A stretch of 26,076 nt of DNA from assembly GCA_964420405.1 (NCBI GenBank), contig CAYQTL010000073.1:1-26076 (forward strand), written 5' to 3'. The position numbers and the translations under genes are program-made. Below, in pieces: positions 19,800 through 26,076 of this stretch; positions within the stretch are counted from its first letter, which is position 1; every line of letters starts with the position of its first letter. The notes below the pieces were generated by a model, which saw nothing but the letters and a program-made list of their open reading frames with translations, was not told the DNA's origin and ran no database searches. The DNA comes from CAYQTL01 sp964420405. Its GTDB lineage: Bacteria; Acidobacteriota; Thermoanaerobaculia; Thermoanaerobaculales; Sulfomarinibacteraceae.

Positions 19800-21911
19800 C
19801 TACCCGCCCGCCCCGACCTGCGTCCACCGCACGCCGACGCCGACCGAGCGGCCCGCCGCGGGGACCGCGAGGTCGTCGGCCGCCGGCAGGTAGGTCTCGT
19901 CGAGCAGGTTGTCGCCGAAGAGCATCACGGCGAGACCGTCCGCCAGGTCGTACTGCAGCGACGCGGAGACGATGTCCGCGCTGCCGGTGGCGACCTCGCC
20001 GGGCCCCGGGTCGTCCTTGTCGAACCGGTGCTGCCAGCGCAGCCGGGCGCTCCACGGGCCCTGGGCCCAGCGGCCGCCGAGGGTGACGCGGTCGGCCGGC
20101 GACTCGGCGAGCGGGCTGCCGTCGTCGGCCTCGCCGTCGGTCGCCTGGGCGACGAGCTCGAGACGCAGCCTGTCGGTCGCCTCGAGGAACGCCTCGAGCT
20201 CGATCCCGTCGATCGTCCCCGAGGTGAGGTTGACGAACGTCCGCACGCCGTCGCCGAGGTCGACCCGCTCGATGTAGTCGTCGACCTCGGTCCGGAAGAC
20301 GTACGCGGCGGCATACAGCCGGCCGCCGTAGAACCGGACGCCGACGTCCGCGGTCACCGACCGCTCGGGGTCGAGGTCCTCGTTGGCGATCACGTCGCCG
20401 CGGCCGGTGGAGCCGGTGAAGTACCGCTCCGACAGCCCCGGGAACCGGAACCCGGTGCCGAGGTTGGCGGCCAGCTCGAAGCCGCCGCCGACCGGCGCCG
20501 ACACGCCCACGAAGCCCGTCGCCGCGGTGTCGTCGGTGGTCCGGGCGCCGGCGTTCGCCTGCTCGATCCAGGTCAGGCGGCCGCCGATCTCGGCCGCGAT
20601 CGCGCCGAAGCTGCGGCGCACCGAGGCATAGGCGGCGAGCTCGTCCTGGCGGCCGTCCAGCGTCGTGAAGGTCTCGGTGGTGCCTGCGTCGTGGTCGTGG
20701 ACGGTTTCCCTCGCCTCGACCCCGCGGCGGCCGAAGGAGTCGAGCCCGACGCGCGCGGCGAACGCGGCCGGCAGGCTCAGCTCGCGCTGGAGGTTGAAGC
20801 CGAAGTCGAGCGCCTCGTTGACCACCAGGCTGCGCTCGCCCGATCGGACGTTGAGGGTGTCGAGGCTGTTGGGGTGGCCGTACACGTCCAGGTGCCACAC
20901 GCCCGGACGGCGCAACGACACCCGCGCCACCAGGTGGCGCTCGTCGGGGTAGGTCGTGACCCGGTCCGGGTAGCGGCGGTTCGGCTTGCCGATGTCGTCG
21001 CCGAGGGTCGGCGCGAGCAGCAGGTCGAGCTCGAGGCCCGAGTCGAGCCGCCACACCCTGCCGACGGTCGCCGAGTACTGCTCGAACCCGCTGGGCAGGA
21101 CCGCTCCGTCCGGCGTCTCGGTGGCGTGCGAGGCGCGGCGGGCGAGACCGAGGGACCAGCCGCCGACGTCGAGGCCGACGACCTGGTAGTTGAGGTCGCC
21201 CTGGCTCTCCCAGCCGGCCTCGAAGGTGGCCTCCTCGAACCGCCGCGGCACCGCCTCGAGGACGCCGCCGATGGCGCCGGAGCCGTAGTACGACGAGTAC
21301 GGCCCGCGCACCACGTTGACCGAGCCGAGCAGCAGCGGGTCGATGAACGACGCGGTCGCGCCGGCGCGGCGCTCGGTGAGGATGCGGGTCCCCGCCACCA
21401 GCGACAGCACCCGCTGGCCGCCGGTGCCGCGGATCGAGTACGCCTGGAACAGACCGCCCTGGCCGGTGGCGGCGACGCCGGGCAGCGACTCCGCCAGCTC
21501 CACCACGCTGGTGACGGGCTCCGGCCGGTCGAGGGGCGAGATCGTGCTGGTGGCCACCGACACCGGCTGCACGCCGACGACAGCCTCGCGGTTGGCGGTC
21601 ACCACGATCTCGCCGTAGGCCGCCTGCTTGGGGACCACCACGAGCCGGGACCCGCCCTCGGCACAGCAGTCGGCCTCGAGCAGCACGAACCGCGGATGGA
21701 CCACCCGCAGGGCGACGGGCGGCGCGAGGTCCTCGAACAGGAACCTCCCGCGGGAGTCGGTGATGCGGAACCCGCTCGCATCGGCGAGCTCGACGCGGGC
21801 GCCCTCCACGGGCGCGCCGCCGGTCGTCACCACCGTCCCCTCGACGGCGGCGAGGGCCGGCACCGCGGCGAGCAGCGCCGCGACGCAGGCCAGAACAACT
21901 CTCGGAGACAT
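19800..21911 (-). CDS. TonB-dependent outer-membrane receptor
   Basis: This encodes 703 residues from ATG 21911 (GAGGAGGA upstream). After a signal peptide (1-22), a carboxypeptidase-regulatory-like beta domain (23-95, VEGTVVTTGGAPVEGARVEL) precedes the plug: EIVVTANRE (101-109), VVELAESLPGVAATGQG, AYSIRGTGGQRVL, VNVVRGPYSSYYGSGAIGGVLEA (198-220). The rest is a 22-strand-type barrel with ANLGTGFRFPGLSERYF, NLTSGTIDGIELEAFLE and LFGDNLLDETYL near the end, as in vitamin B12/iron receptors. It imports a scarce ligand across the outer membrane using TonB energy. The substrate cannot be read from sequence; two adjacent Cys at 82-83 in the regulatory domain are unusual. The 145-bp leader shows no recognisable cobalamin riboswitch. 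The gene looks intact. Confidence 0.92.
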   Translation of the reverse strand: MSPRVVLACVAALLAAVPALAAVEGTVVTTGGAPVEGARVELADASGFRITDSRGRFLFEDLAPPVALRVVHPRFVLLEADCCAEGGSRLVVVPKQAAYGEIVVTANREAVVGVQPVSVATSTISPLDRPEPVTSVVELAESLPGVAATGQGGLFQAYSIRGTGGQRVLSLVAGTRILTERRAGATASFIDPLLLGSVNVVRGPYSSYYGSGAIGGVLEAVPRRFEEATFEAGWESQGDLNYQVVGLDVGGWSLGLARRASHATETPDGAVLPSGFEQYSATVGRVWRLDSGLELDLLLAPTLGDDIGKPNRRYPDRVTTYPDERHLVARVSLRRPGVWHLDVYGHPNSLDTLNVRSGERSLVVNEALDFGFNLQRELSLPAAFAARVGLDSFGRRGVEARETVHDHDAGTTETFTTLDGRQDELAAYASVRRSFGAIAAEIGGRLTWIEQANAGARTTDDTAATGFVGVSAPVGGGFELAANLGTGFRFPGLSERYFTGSTGRGDVIANEDLDPERSVTADVGVRFYGGRLYAAAYVFRTEVDDYIERVDLGDGVRTFVNLTSGTIDGIELEAFLEATDRLRLELVAQATDGEADDGSPLAESPADRVTLGGRWAQGPWSARLRWQHRFDKDDPGPGEVATGSADIVSASLQYDLADGLAVMLFGDNLLDETYLPAADDLAVPAAGRSVGVGVRWTQVGAGG

Positions 21912-22056
21912 GGCTGTCCTCCTCTGCTCTTCACGTCAACACGTGAGCCCGCCGGCCGTGGCGCGGCGGACGCCGCCGCCGGAGGACGCGCCCGCGGGGG
22001 CCGCGGCGCCGGGCGGCGGGACGACGGACGACGCGGCGGCGGCCGGCCGCGCCCCG

Positions 22057-22839
22057 TCACTCGTCCCGACGGCAGAGAAGGAGCAGCAGCGGGAGGGACA
22101 CCACCGGCCACGAGCGGTCCGGCGGACTCTCGCCTGATACCGGCCTCGCCGGCGCCGCACCGACGGCACGGTCGCCCCCTGCCTCGCTGGTGCGCCGCTC
22201 CGGGGCGGTCGCGACCGGCCAGCCGCGCGGCGGCCGGCCCGTCGAGGTCGCCCGCAGCACCGGCGGCAGCAGGGTGGCGGAGCGGGTGGTGGTCCTCGCT
22301 CCGTCGCGCGGGCCTTCGACCCACAGCACGACGCCCGGAACCCCCGGCCGCGCCGCCTCGCCCGGCCCGACCGCCGGCGCGGCCAGCGGCGTCCGCGCTC
22401 CCGGCGGGACCACGGTCCGCAGGCGCAGCGGCAGCACGTAGCCGACCTCGCGGACCTCGTCGCCGAAACGCAGCATCAGCCGCACGTCGTCGGAGGCGAC
22501 CGCCGGCACGACGAAGCGGAAGCCAGTACGGTCGGCGTCGAGGTGGGGGGTGACGCGGACCGGCCAGTGGCCGCCGCCGTCGAACGACAGGAACGCCTCC
22601 CACTCGTGGATCCCCTCGGCCGCGAGGTCGCGCACCGCGCGCCACGCGACCGTCGCCTCCCGCCCGGCCTCGAGCACCTCGCCGTCGACCGGCCTGAGCA
22701 GCTCGACCGGGAGCTCGTCCACCGGCCGGATGTCGACGTGTGCATCCGCCCCCGCGACGGCCGGCACGCCGGCCGCCACGAGCGCGAGCAGCCCGAGGAT
22801 CCCCGGGACGCGACGACGTTCGTCTGGATGGCGGCTCAT
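22057..22839 (-). CDS. Unrecognised secreted protein with short hydrophobic C-terminus
   Basis: This encodes 260 residues from ATG 22839 (ATG 22854 is possible too; neither has a strong ribosome site). A signal peptide ends near residue 30 (GILGLLALVAAGVPAVAGA). Residues 40-140 look like a beta-sandwich (ELLRPVDGEVLEAGREATVAWRAV, EWEAFLSFDGGGHWPVRVTP, DVRLMLRFGDEVREVGYVL) of the fibronectin-like kind. The following 100 residues are Pro/Arg/Ala-rich and probably disordered. The protein ends in WPVVSLPLLLLLCRRDE, a short hydrophobic run with basic residues, which might be an anchor or sorting tail. It lies upstream of the TonB receptor on the same strand, 145 nt apart, so they may share control. 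Function unknown. Confidence 0.65.
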   Translation of the reverse strand: MSRHPDERRRVPGILGLLALVAAGVPAVAGADAHVDIRPVDELPVELLRPVDGEVLEAGREATVAWRAVRDLAAEGIHEWEAFLSFDGGGHWPVRVTPHLDADRTGFRFVVPAVASDDVRLMLRFGDEVREVGYVLPLRLRTVVPPGARTPLAAPAVGPGEAARPGVPGVVLWVEGPRDGARTTTRSATLLPPVLRATSTGRPPRGWPVATAPERRTSEAGGDRAVGAAPARPVSGESPPDRSWPVVSLPLLLLLCRRDE

Positions 22840-22930
22840 CAGGGCGCCGGCCATCCTAGCACCGCCGGAGACGGGGCAAGCGCCCCTCGACGGCGCCGGG
22901 TTGCTCGCGTCGCGGGTGGAGCCGGAGCTG

Positions 22931-23079
22931 ATGGCGATCGCCCCGCAGGTTCGCCGTGCGCTGGCGGCGATGACGCTGGTTGCCGCGGGCCTGTCGGGAA
23001 CGGTGCTGGTGCGCGGTGTCGGCGTCGAGTCGCGGCTGGGGGCCGAGGCGCTGCGGCTCGTCGAGTCGGCCGCCCGGTG
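22931..23079 (+). pseudogene. 5' part of an unrecognised membrane protein, cut off by a junction
   Basis: The frame from ATG 22931 (GGAG upstream) reads MAIAPQVRRALAAMTLVAAG and continues with one hydrophobic helix and a short amphipathic stretch up to ESAARW. It has coding-like third positions up to about 23075. From there the coding signal moves to another frame that encodes the end of a sigma factor. I do not recognise the family; only the first 50 residues remain. Confidence 0.4.
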
Positions 23080-23379
23080 GACCCTGCCCGCTTCACCGCC
23101 GCCGGCTACTGGCACGAGCAACCACGGCCCTGGGACGACCTCAGCCCCGAGCGCCTGGCGGCCTCCGGCCAGATCCGGGAGCATCTCGCGCGCGGTCTCG
23201 ACGAGCTTCCCGACGCGCAGCGGGCGGTGGTGGTGCTGCGCGACGTGGAGGGCTGCTCCGCGGCGGAGACGTGGAACGTCCTGGGCATCAGCGAGACCAA
23301 CCAACGGGTGCTGCTGCACCGCGGCCGCGCAAGGCTGCGCCGGGTGCTGGCGCCCCTGGCCGAGCGACGTGCAGGGTAG
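23077..23379 (+). pseudogene. C-terminal half of an ECF sigma factor
   Basis: The sequence VDPARFTAAGYW, PRPWDD, then LDELPDAQRAVVVLRDVEGC, AAETWNVLGISETNQRVLL and HRGRARLRRVL is the linker plus region 4 (the -35-recognition helix-turn-helix) of an ECF sigma factor. Region 2, needed for core-polymerase and -10 binding, is absent: upstream in the same frame there is no homology, and the coding frame changes at about 23075. The GTG at 23077 has no ribosome site. The partner anti-sigma gene starts 15 nt after the stop codon. Confidence 0.75.
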
Positions 23380-23394
23380 GAGGAGCGGACGGTC

Positions 23395-23628
23395 ATGCTG
23401 GTGTGCCGCGACGTCACCGAGCTCGTGACCGACTTCGTGGAGGGGCGGATGGGGCCGTGGGACCGGCTGCGGTTCCAGCTCCATCTCGGGATGTGCCGGC
23501 ACTGCCGGGAGTACGTCCGCCAGATCCGCGCCACCGTCCGTACCACCGGCAGGCTGCCGCAGTCGCCGCCGCCCCCAGGGGTGGAGGCCGAGCTCCTGCG
23601 TCGCTTCAAGCGGTGGCCGAGGGGCTGA
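23395..23628 (+). CDS. Zinc-finger (zf-HC2) anti-sigma factor
   Basis: This encodes 77 residues from ATG 23395 (GGAGGAG upstream). It is a soluble zinc-binding anti-sigma domain: C4 in LVCRDVTELVTDFVEGRM, then H30-x3-C34-x2-C37 in LHLGMCRHCREYVRQ. Proteins of this sort bind their ECF sigma factor and release it on a redox or metal signal. There is no membrane segment, unlike many larger relatives, so it would act in the cytoplasm. It is intact, but the sigma factor in front of it is truncated, so its partner may be lost or lie elsewhere. Confidence 0.88.
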   Translation: MLVCRDVTELVTDFVEGRMGPWDRLRFQLHLGMCRHCREYVRQIRATVRTTGRLPQSPPPPGVEAELLRRFKRWPRG

Positions 23629-23752
23629 CCACGTCCACCGGCACGCGGGCCACCCCGCTGAGGCCCCGATCGCGGATCATCTCCACGCCGCCCGACGAGC
23701 CGGCGTAACGAAATCACTCCTCGGCGGACCCACGTTGCAGTGGGAGGACGAC

Positions 23753-24166
23753 ATGAAGCTGCACGAGACGCTGTTCCGGATGCTCGCCGCGGCCGCCCTG
23801 ACGCTGGCCGTCGCGACCCACGCCGCACCCGCCGCGGCGCTCGACACGGACGCCTACGCCCGGGTCCTGGATCGCTTCGTGACAGCCGACGGGGGCGTGC
23901 GGTACGCGGCGCTCGAGGCCGACAGCGCCGACCTCGACCGCACCCTGGCGAGCCCGGCCGGCCTCGTGGTCGAGCGGGGCGGCCGGAAGGTCGCGGTGTC
24001 GGAGATCTTCACGTGGTTCGAGGACGACTTCGACGCCGCCGGCGGCGTCCGCGCGTTCCTCGCCAGGTACGCCCCGCAGGAGGCTCGCGCCGCCCTCGCC
24101 GACCCGGACACCAGGATCACGTACCTGAACTACGACTGGAGCCTCAACGAGGCGCAGGGGGAGTGA
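23753..24166 (+). pseudogene. DUF547 protein with its middle deleted in frame
   Basis: This encodes 137 residues from ATG 23753 (GGGAGGA upstream), with a signal peptide ending near residue 29 (APAAAL). Residues 33-66 (YARVLDRFVTADGGVRYAAL, then DLDRTL) match the start of DUF547. Residues 70-132 (VAVSEIFTWFEDDFD, FLARYAPQE, ITYLNYDWSLN) match its very end. About 100-120 residues that family members carry between these blocks, including the F-W-I-N-A-Y-N-A and IHFALVCAS-type motifs, are absent. The frame is kept across the junction (about 23948-23962), so a short secreted protein could still be made. DUF547 proteins have no firmly assigned function. It is followed after 44 nt by the thioredoxin fusion gene. 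Confidence 0.75.
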
Positions 24167-24210
24167 GCCGTCGTGGGACCCGGCCGAGGGTCCGGACTTC
24201 GGGAGGATCC

Positions 24211-25725
24211 ATGCTCGAGCGCCACGTCATCCGGGAGTACGCACGTCGGCTGTGGCCGATGGTGGTGGTGGTCGCGGCGGCGGCCGGCGGCCTGCCGGCA
24301 GCCGCCGAGGGGCGGGTCGCGAGTCGCGACAGCGCGATCGTCTTCAGCACCGATCTCGACGAGGTCCGCGACCGCGCCAGGGAGTCCGGCAGGCCGGCAT
24401 TCGTGGCCTTCGGGGCGGTGTGGTGCCCCCTCTGCCGACGCATGGAGGAGGAGACTCTCCTCGACCCCGCGGTGCAGCAGCTGGCCGGGGAGCTCGTGTG
24501 GGGCAAGGTCGACGTCGACCGGAACCGGGCTCTCGCCGAGGAGTGGGGCGTCGAGGCGACGCCGACGATCTTCCTGCTCGGCCCCGACGGGCGGGTCCTG
24601 TGGCGGATCGTCGGCGGCCCGCCGGCCGACGAGCTCGCCGCCATGCTGCAGGAGGTCCTCGACGACCTCGCTCGCGAGACCACAGGGGCCGCCGACCTCG
24701 GCCGCGACACGGCGTTCGAGCGCACCGAGCTGACCATGACCCCTCGGGGCTACCGCGGCAGGTCGATCTGCTTCTCGCACGTCGGCTTCGGTCCGCTCAC
24801 GGTGCGGAGCCAGTCCGCGTTCCAGTCGCTGCGGCTCGGGATCCTGCCGCGGACGCCGTCGACCCTGGGGCGCGGGCAGCACCAGCTCCGGGTCAGCGCG
24901 ACCTGGGCGAACACCTGGGCGAACGACGACGACAGCTTCGTCCCGGACCAGGGCCGGTACGGCGACTACCTGCTCGACTTCGAGTCCCTGGACGGGAGCC
25001 TGGCGTACGCCTACGGCGTCAGTGACACCGTGGAGATCGGTGTCGAGCTCGAGCAGCGGTGGCGGTTCGGCGGCGCCATGGACGGCTTCATCCAGGGCTT
25101 CCACGACCTGTTCGGGATCGACCAGAGCGGCCGCGACCTGGTGCCGCGCGACCGGCTCCGGATCTTCCTCGACCCTCGCGACGGCGGCGCTGCGGTGGAT
25201 CTCGGCGCAGGGGCGGAAGGGACCTTCGCCCGGAGCCTCCTGCTCACCTTCCAGCACAACCTGACCTGCGGCAGCGAGAGGTGGCCGGCGCTCGCCTACT
25301 CGGTCACCGGCCGCTCCTCCCTCGGCGACTTCGGCGAGCTCGAGGGCGACGACTACGACGTCGCGGTGTCGGTGTCCGCCTCGCGCCGGCTCGGACGCTT
25401 CTACGGGTACCTGACCGTGGGGTACGCCTTCTACGGCAGCGACTCCTTCCTCGGCATCGAGCTCGAGGGCTCCCAGGCGTCGGTCCTGGGGGCTGCCGAG
25501 TGGCGGCTCGGGCCCCGGATGTCGCTCGTGCTGCAGTACCTGTGGACGGGCGGGCAGGCGGTCGACCTGGGACCGTTCTCGGAGTCGTCGAACGAGATCG
25601 TGCTCGGCTGGAAATGGGAGGCGGTCCTGGGCGGCGTGCTCGAGGTCGGCCTGATCGAGAACGTCATCACGTTCGACAACAGCCCGGACTTCGGAGTCCA
25701 CGCGGGCTGGATGCAGCGGTTCTGA
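24211..25725 (+). CDS. Thioredoxin domain fused to DUF3187-like outer-membrane barrel
   Basis: This encodes 504 residues from ATG 24211 (GGGAGGA upstream). An N-terminal signal sequence runs to about residue 32. A thioredoxin fold occupies about 40-155, with active site WCPLC (71-75), GKVDVDRN (98-105) and the cis-proline loop EATPTIFLLGPDGRV (115-129). From about residue 170 the sequence is an outer-membrane barrel of DUF3187 type: RSQSAFQSLRLGILPRTPS, YAYGVSDTVEIGVELEQRW, GFIQGFHDLFGI, LLLTFQHNLTCG, DYDVAVSVSASRRLGRFYGY and a final GVHAGWMQRF, whose terminal Phe suits barrel assembly. The thioredoxin part would be periplasmic. I know thioredoxin and DUF3187 separately, not this fusion. A role in outer-membrane protein folding or redox repair is speculative. 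It is the last gene of the plus-strand group after DUF547. Confidence 0.85.
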   Translation: MLERHVIREYARRLWPMVVVVAAAAGGLPAAAEGRVASRDSAIVFSTDLDEVRDRARESGRPAFVAFGAVWCPLCRRMEEETLLDPAVQQLAGELVWGKVDVDRNRALAEEWGVEATPTIFLLGPDGRVLWRIVGGPPADELAAMLQEVLDDLARETTGAADLGRDTAFERTELTMTPRGYRGRSICFSHVGFGPLTVRSQSAFQSLRLGILPRTPSTLGRGQHQLRVSATWANTWANDDDSFVPDQGRYGDYLLDFESLDGSLAYAYGVSDTVEIGVELEQRWRFGGAMDGFIQGFHDLFGIDQSGRDLVPRDRLRIFLDPRDGGAAVDLGAGAEGTFARSLLLTFQHNLTCGSERWPALAYSVTGRSSLGDFGELEGDDYDVAVSVSASRRLGRFYGYLTVGYAFYGSDSFLGIELEGSQASVLGAAEWRLGPRMSLVLQYLWTGGQAVDLGPFSESSNEIVLGWKWEAVLGGVLEVGLIENVITFDNSPDFGVHAGWMQRF

Positions 25726-25750
25726 GGCGGCGTCAGAGAAGCAGCGTCGT

Positions 25751-25772
25751 CGGGCCGGACTGCCGCGGCCCG
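25751..25772 (+). terminator. GC-rich hairpin after the thioredoxin-barrel gene
   Basis: CGGGCCG-N8-CGGCCCG (25751-25757 and 25766-25772) forms a 7-bp stem 25 nt past the stop codon. No T-run follows. Confidence 0.4.
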
Positions 25773-25799
25773 GTGCAGCTCCGTGCGGGGAAGCCGGCT

Positions 25800-25979
25800 C
25801 ACCTTCAGGCACGCGAGCACCTCGACCTCGACGCCGGGCGCCGACAGCAGCTCGGAGGCCCGGACACCGACGGCCTTCGCCATCGCGTGGAGACCCCCGC
25901 CGCGCTGGGCCACGCCCACGAGGTCGACGACGGCCGCTCCGCCGCCGGCTGGGACGACTGCCGAAATGGGGGCCGGCAC
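25800..25979 (-). pseudogene. Possible fragment of an Xre-type regulator
   Basis: On the minus strand this stretch has strongly coding-like third positions. It reads VVDLVGVAQRGGGLHAMAKA followed by VGVRASELLSAPGVEVEVL, which resembles the second half of an Xre helix-turn-helix (L-x-x-x-A-x-A-L-G-V-x-x-S-E-L-L). The recognition half is not visible. The frame then runs without a stop deep into the antisense of the barrel gene (to 25431), which argues that the true 3' end is lost. A GTG lies at 25979, without a ribosome site. The call is tentative. Confidence 0.25.
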
Positions 25980-26076
25980 GGGGATGGTCCGCGGGCTGCA
26001 GGAGTTTGCAGGCGACGCGGCGCGGAGCCGCGGCTCGAGCCCGCCGAGGCGAGGAGCGACCCGGCGTACCGGGGCC
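25980..26076. other. Right edge of window, nothing assigned
   Basis: The last 97 bp are GC-rich and open in several frames. An ATG at 25984 on the plus strand opens a frame that runs off the window, but it has no ribosome site and I do not recognise the sequence. Confidence 0.4.

Noticed and set aside
21912..22056. Cobalamin riboswitch in front of the TonB receptor
   Set aside because: I looked for the B12-box core and found none; the 145 bp are plain GC-rich sequence.
20028..22553. Plus-strand open frame of about 840 codons
   Set aside because: It is a shadow of the TonB receptor and its neighbour; no domain and a biased composition.
25800..25979. Bacterial microcompartment shell protein
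   Set aside because: The phrase DLVGVAQRGGGLHAMAKA superficially recalls the BMC fold, but the ALGV-x-x-SELL-like pattern fits an Xre helix better, and no other microcompartment gene is present.

Overview
The window is very GC-rich DNA (nearly every real gene has G or C at almost all third codon positions) and encodes the kind of proteins common in Acidobacteriota: a Ser/Thr kinase with TPR repeats, an FHA-type enhancer-binding regulator, a CSLREA/choice-of-anchor beta-helix surface protein, a TonB receptor with a carboxypeptidase-regulatory-like N-terminus, and DUF3187-type outer-membrane barrels. An acidobacterial relative (or a myxobacterium-like lineage) is my inference; there is no rRNA or tRNA to settle it. 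It is a Gram-negative chromosome: TonB receptor, outer-membrane factor, barrels.

Layout. 1-4.4 kb: end of an outer-membrane barrel gene, an unrecognised secreted protein with a two-fold repeat and an Asp/Gly/His tail, a secreted FecR-domain protein, a frameshifted HAF-like extracellular gene, and a stray copy of the repeat domain. 4.45-5.5 kb: haem-binding cytochrome-like protein and manganese exporter MntP. 5.5-7.7 kb: an intact arsR-acr3-arsC arsenic operon with a readable promoter/operator. 7.9-11.1 kb: a broken Cus-type metal efflux locus (His-rich protein, outer-membrane factor, then an adaptor fused in frame to the last quarter of an RND pump). 11.4-12.1 kb: DUF190 protein and fluoride channel CrcB. 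12.2-18.95 kb: a signalling module on the minus strand (membrane Ser/Thr kinase, FHA/AAA+ regulator, sigma-54-type promoter, beta-helix surface protein). 19.0-19.7 kb: vapBC toxin-antitoxin. 19.8-22.8 kb: TonB receptor and an unrecognised secreted protein. 22.9-25.7 kb, plus strand: remnant of an ECF sigma factor, its zinc-finger anti-sigma factor, a DUF547 protein lacking its middle, and a thioredoxin-DUF3187 fusion.

Two things stand out. First, the kinase-regulator-surface protein module reads as one circuit: kinase and FHA regulator are translationally coupled, and a well-formed -24/-12 promoter lies just downstream of the regulator, in front of the surface gene. The module is bracketed by direct repeats: the vapB-vapC-crcB junction occurs on both sides, with crcB intact and vapBC gutted on one side, and vapBC intact and only the 5' end of crcB on the other. 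This suggests that the 6.9-kb block is an insertion or duplication product. Second, at least five genes are spliced, truncated or internally deleted. Either this stretch is decaying or the assembly has collapsed in several places; read mapping across the junctions would decide.
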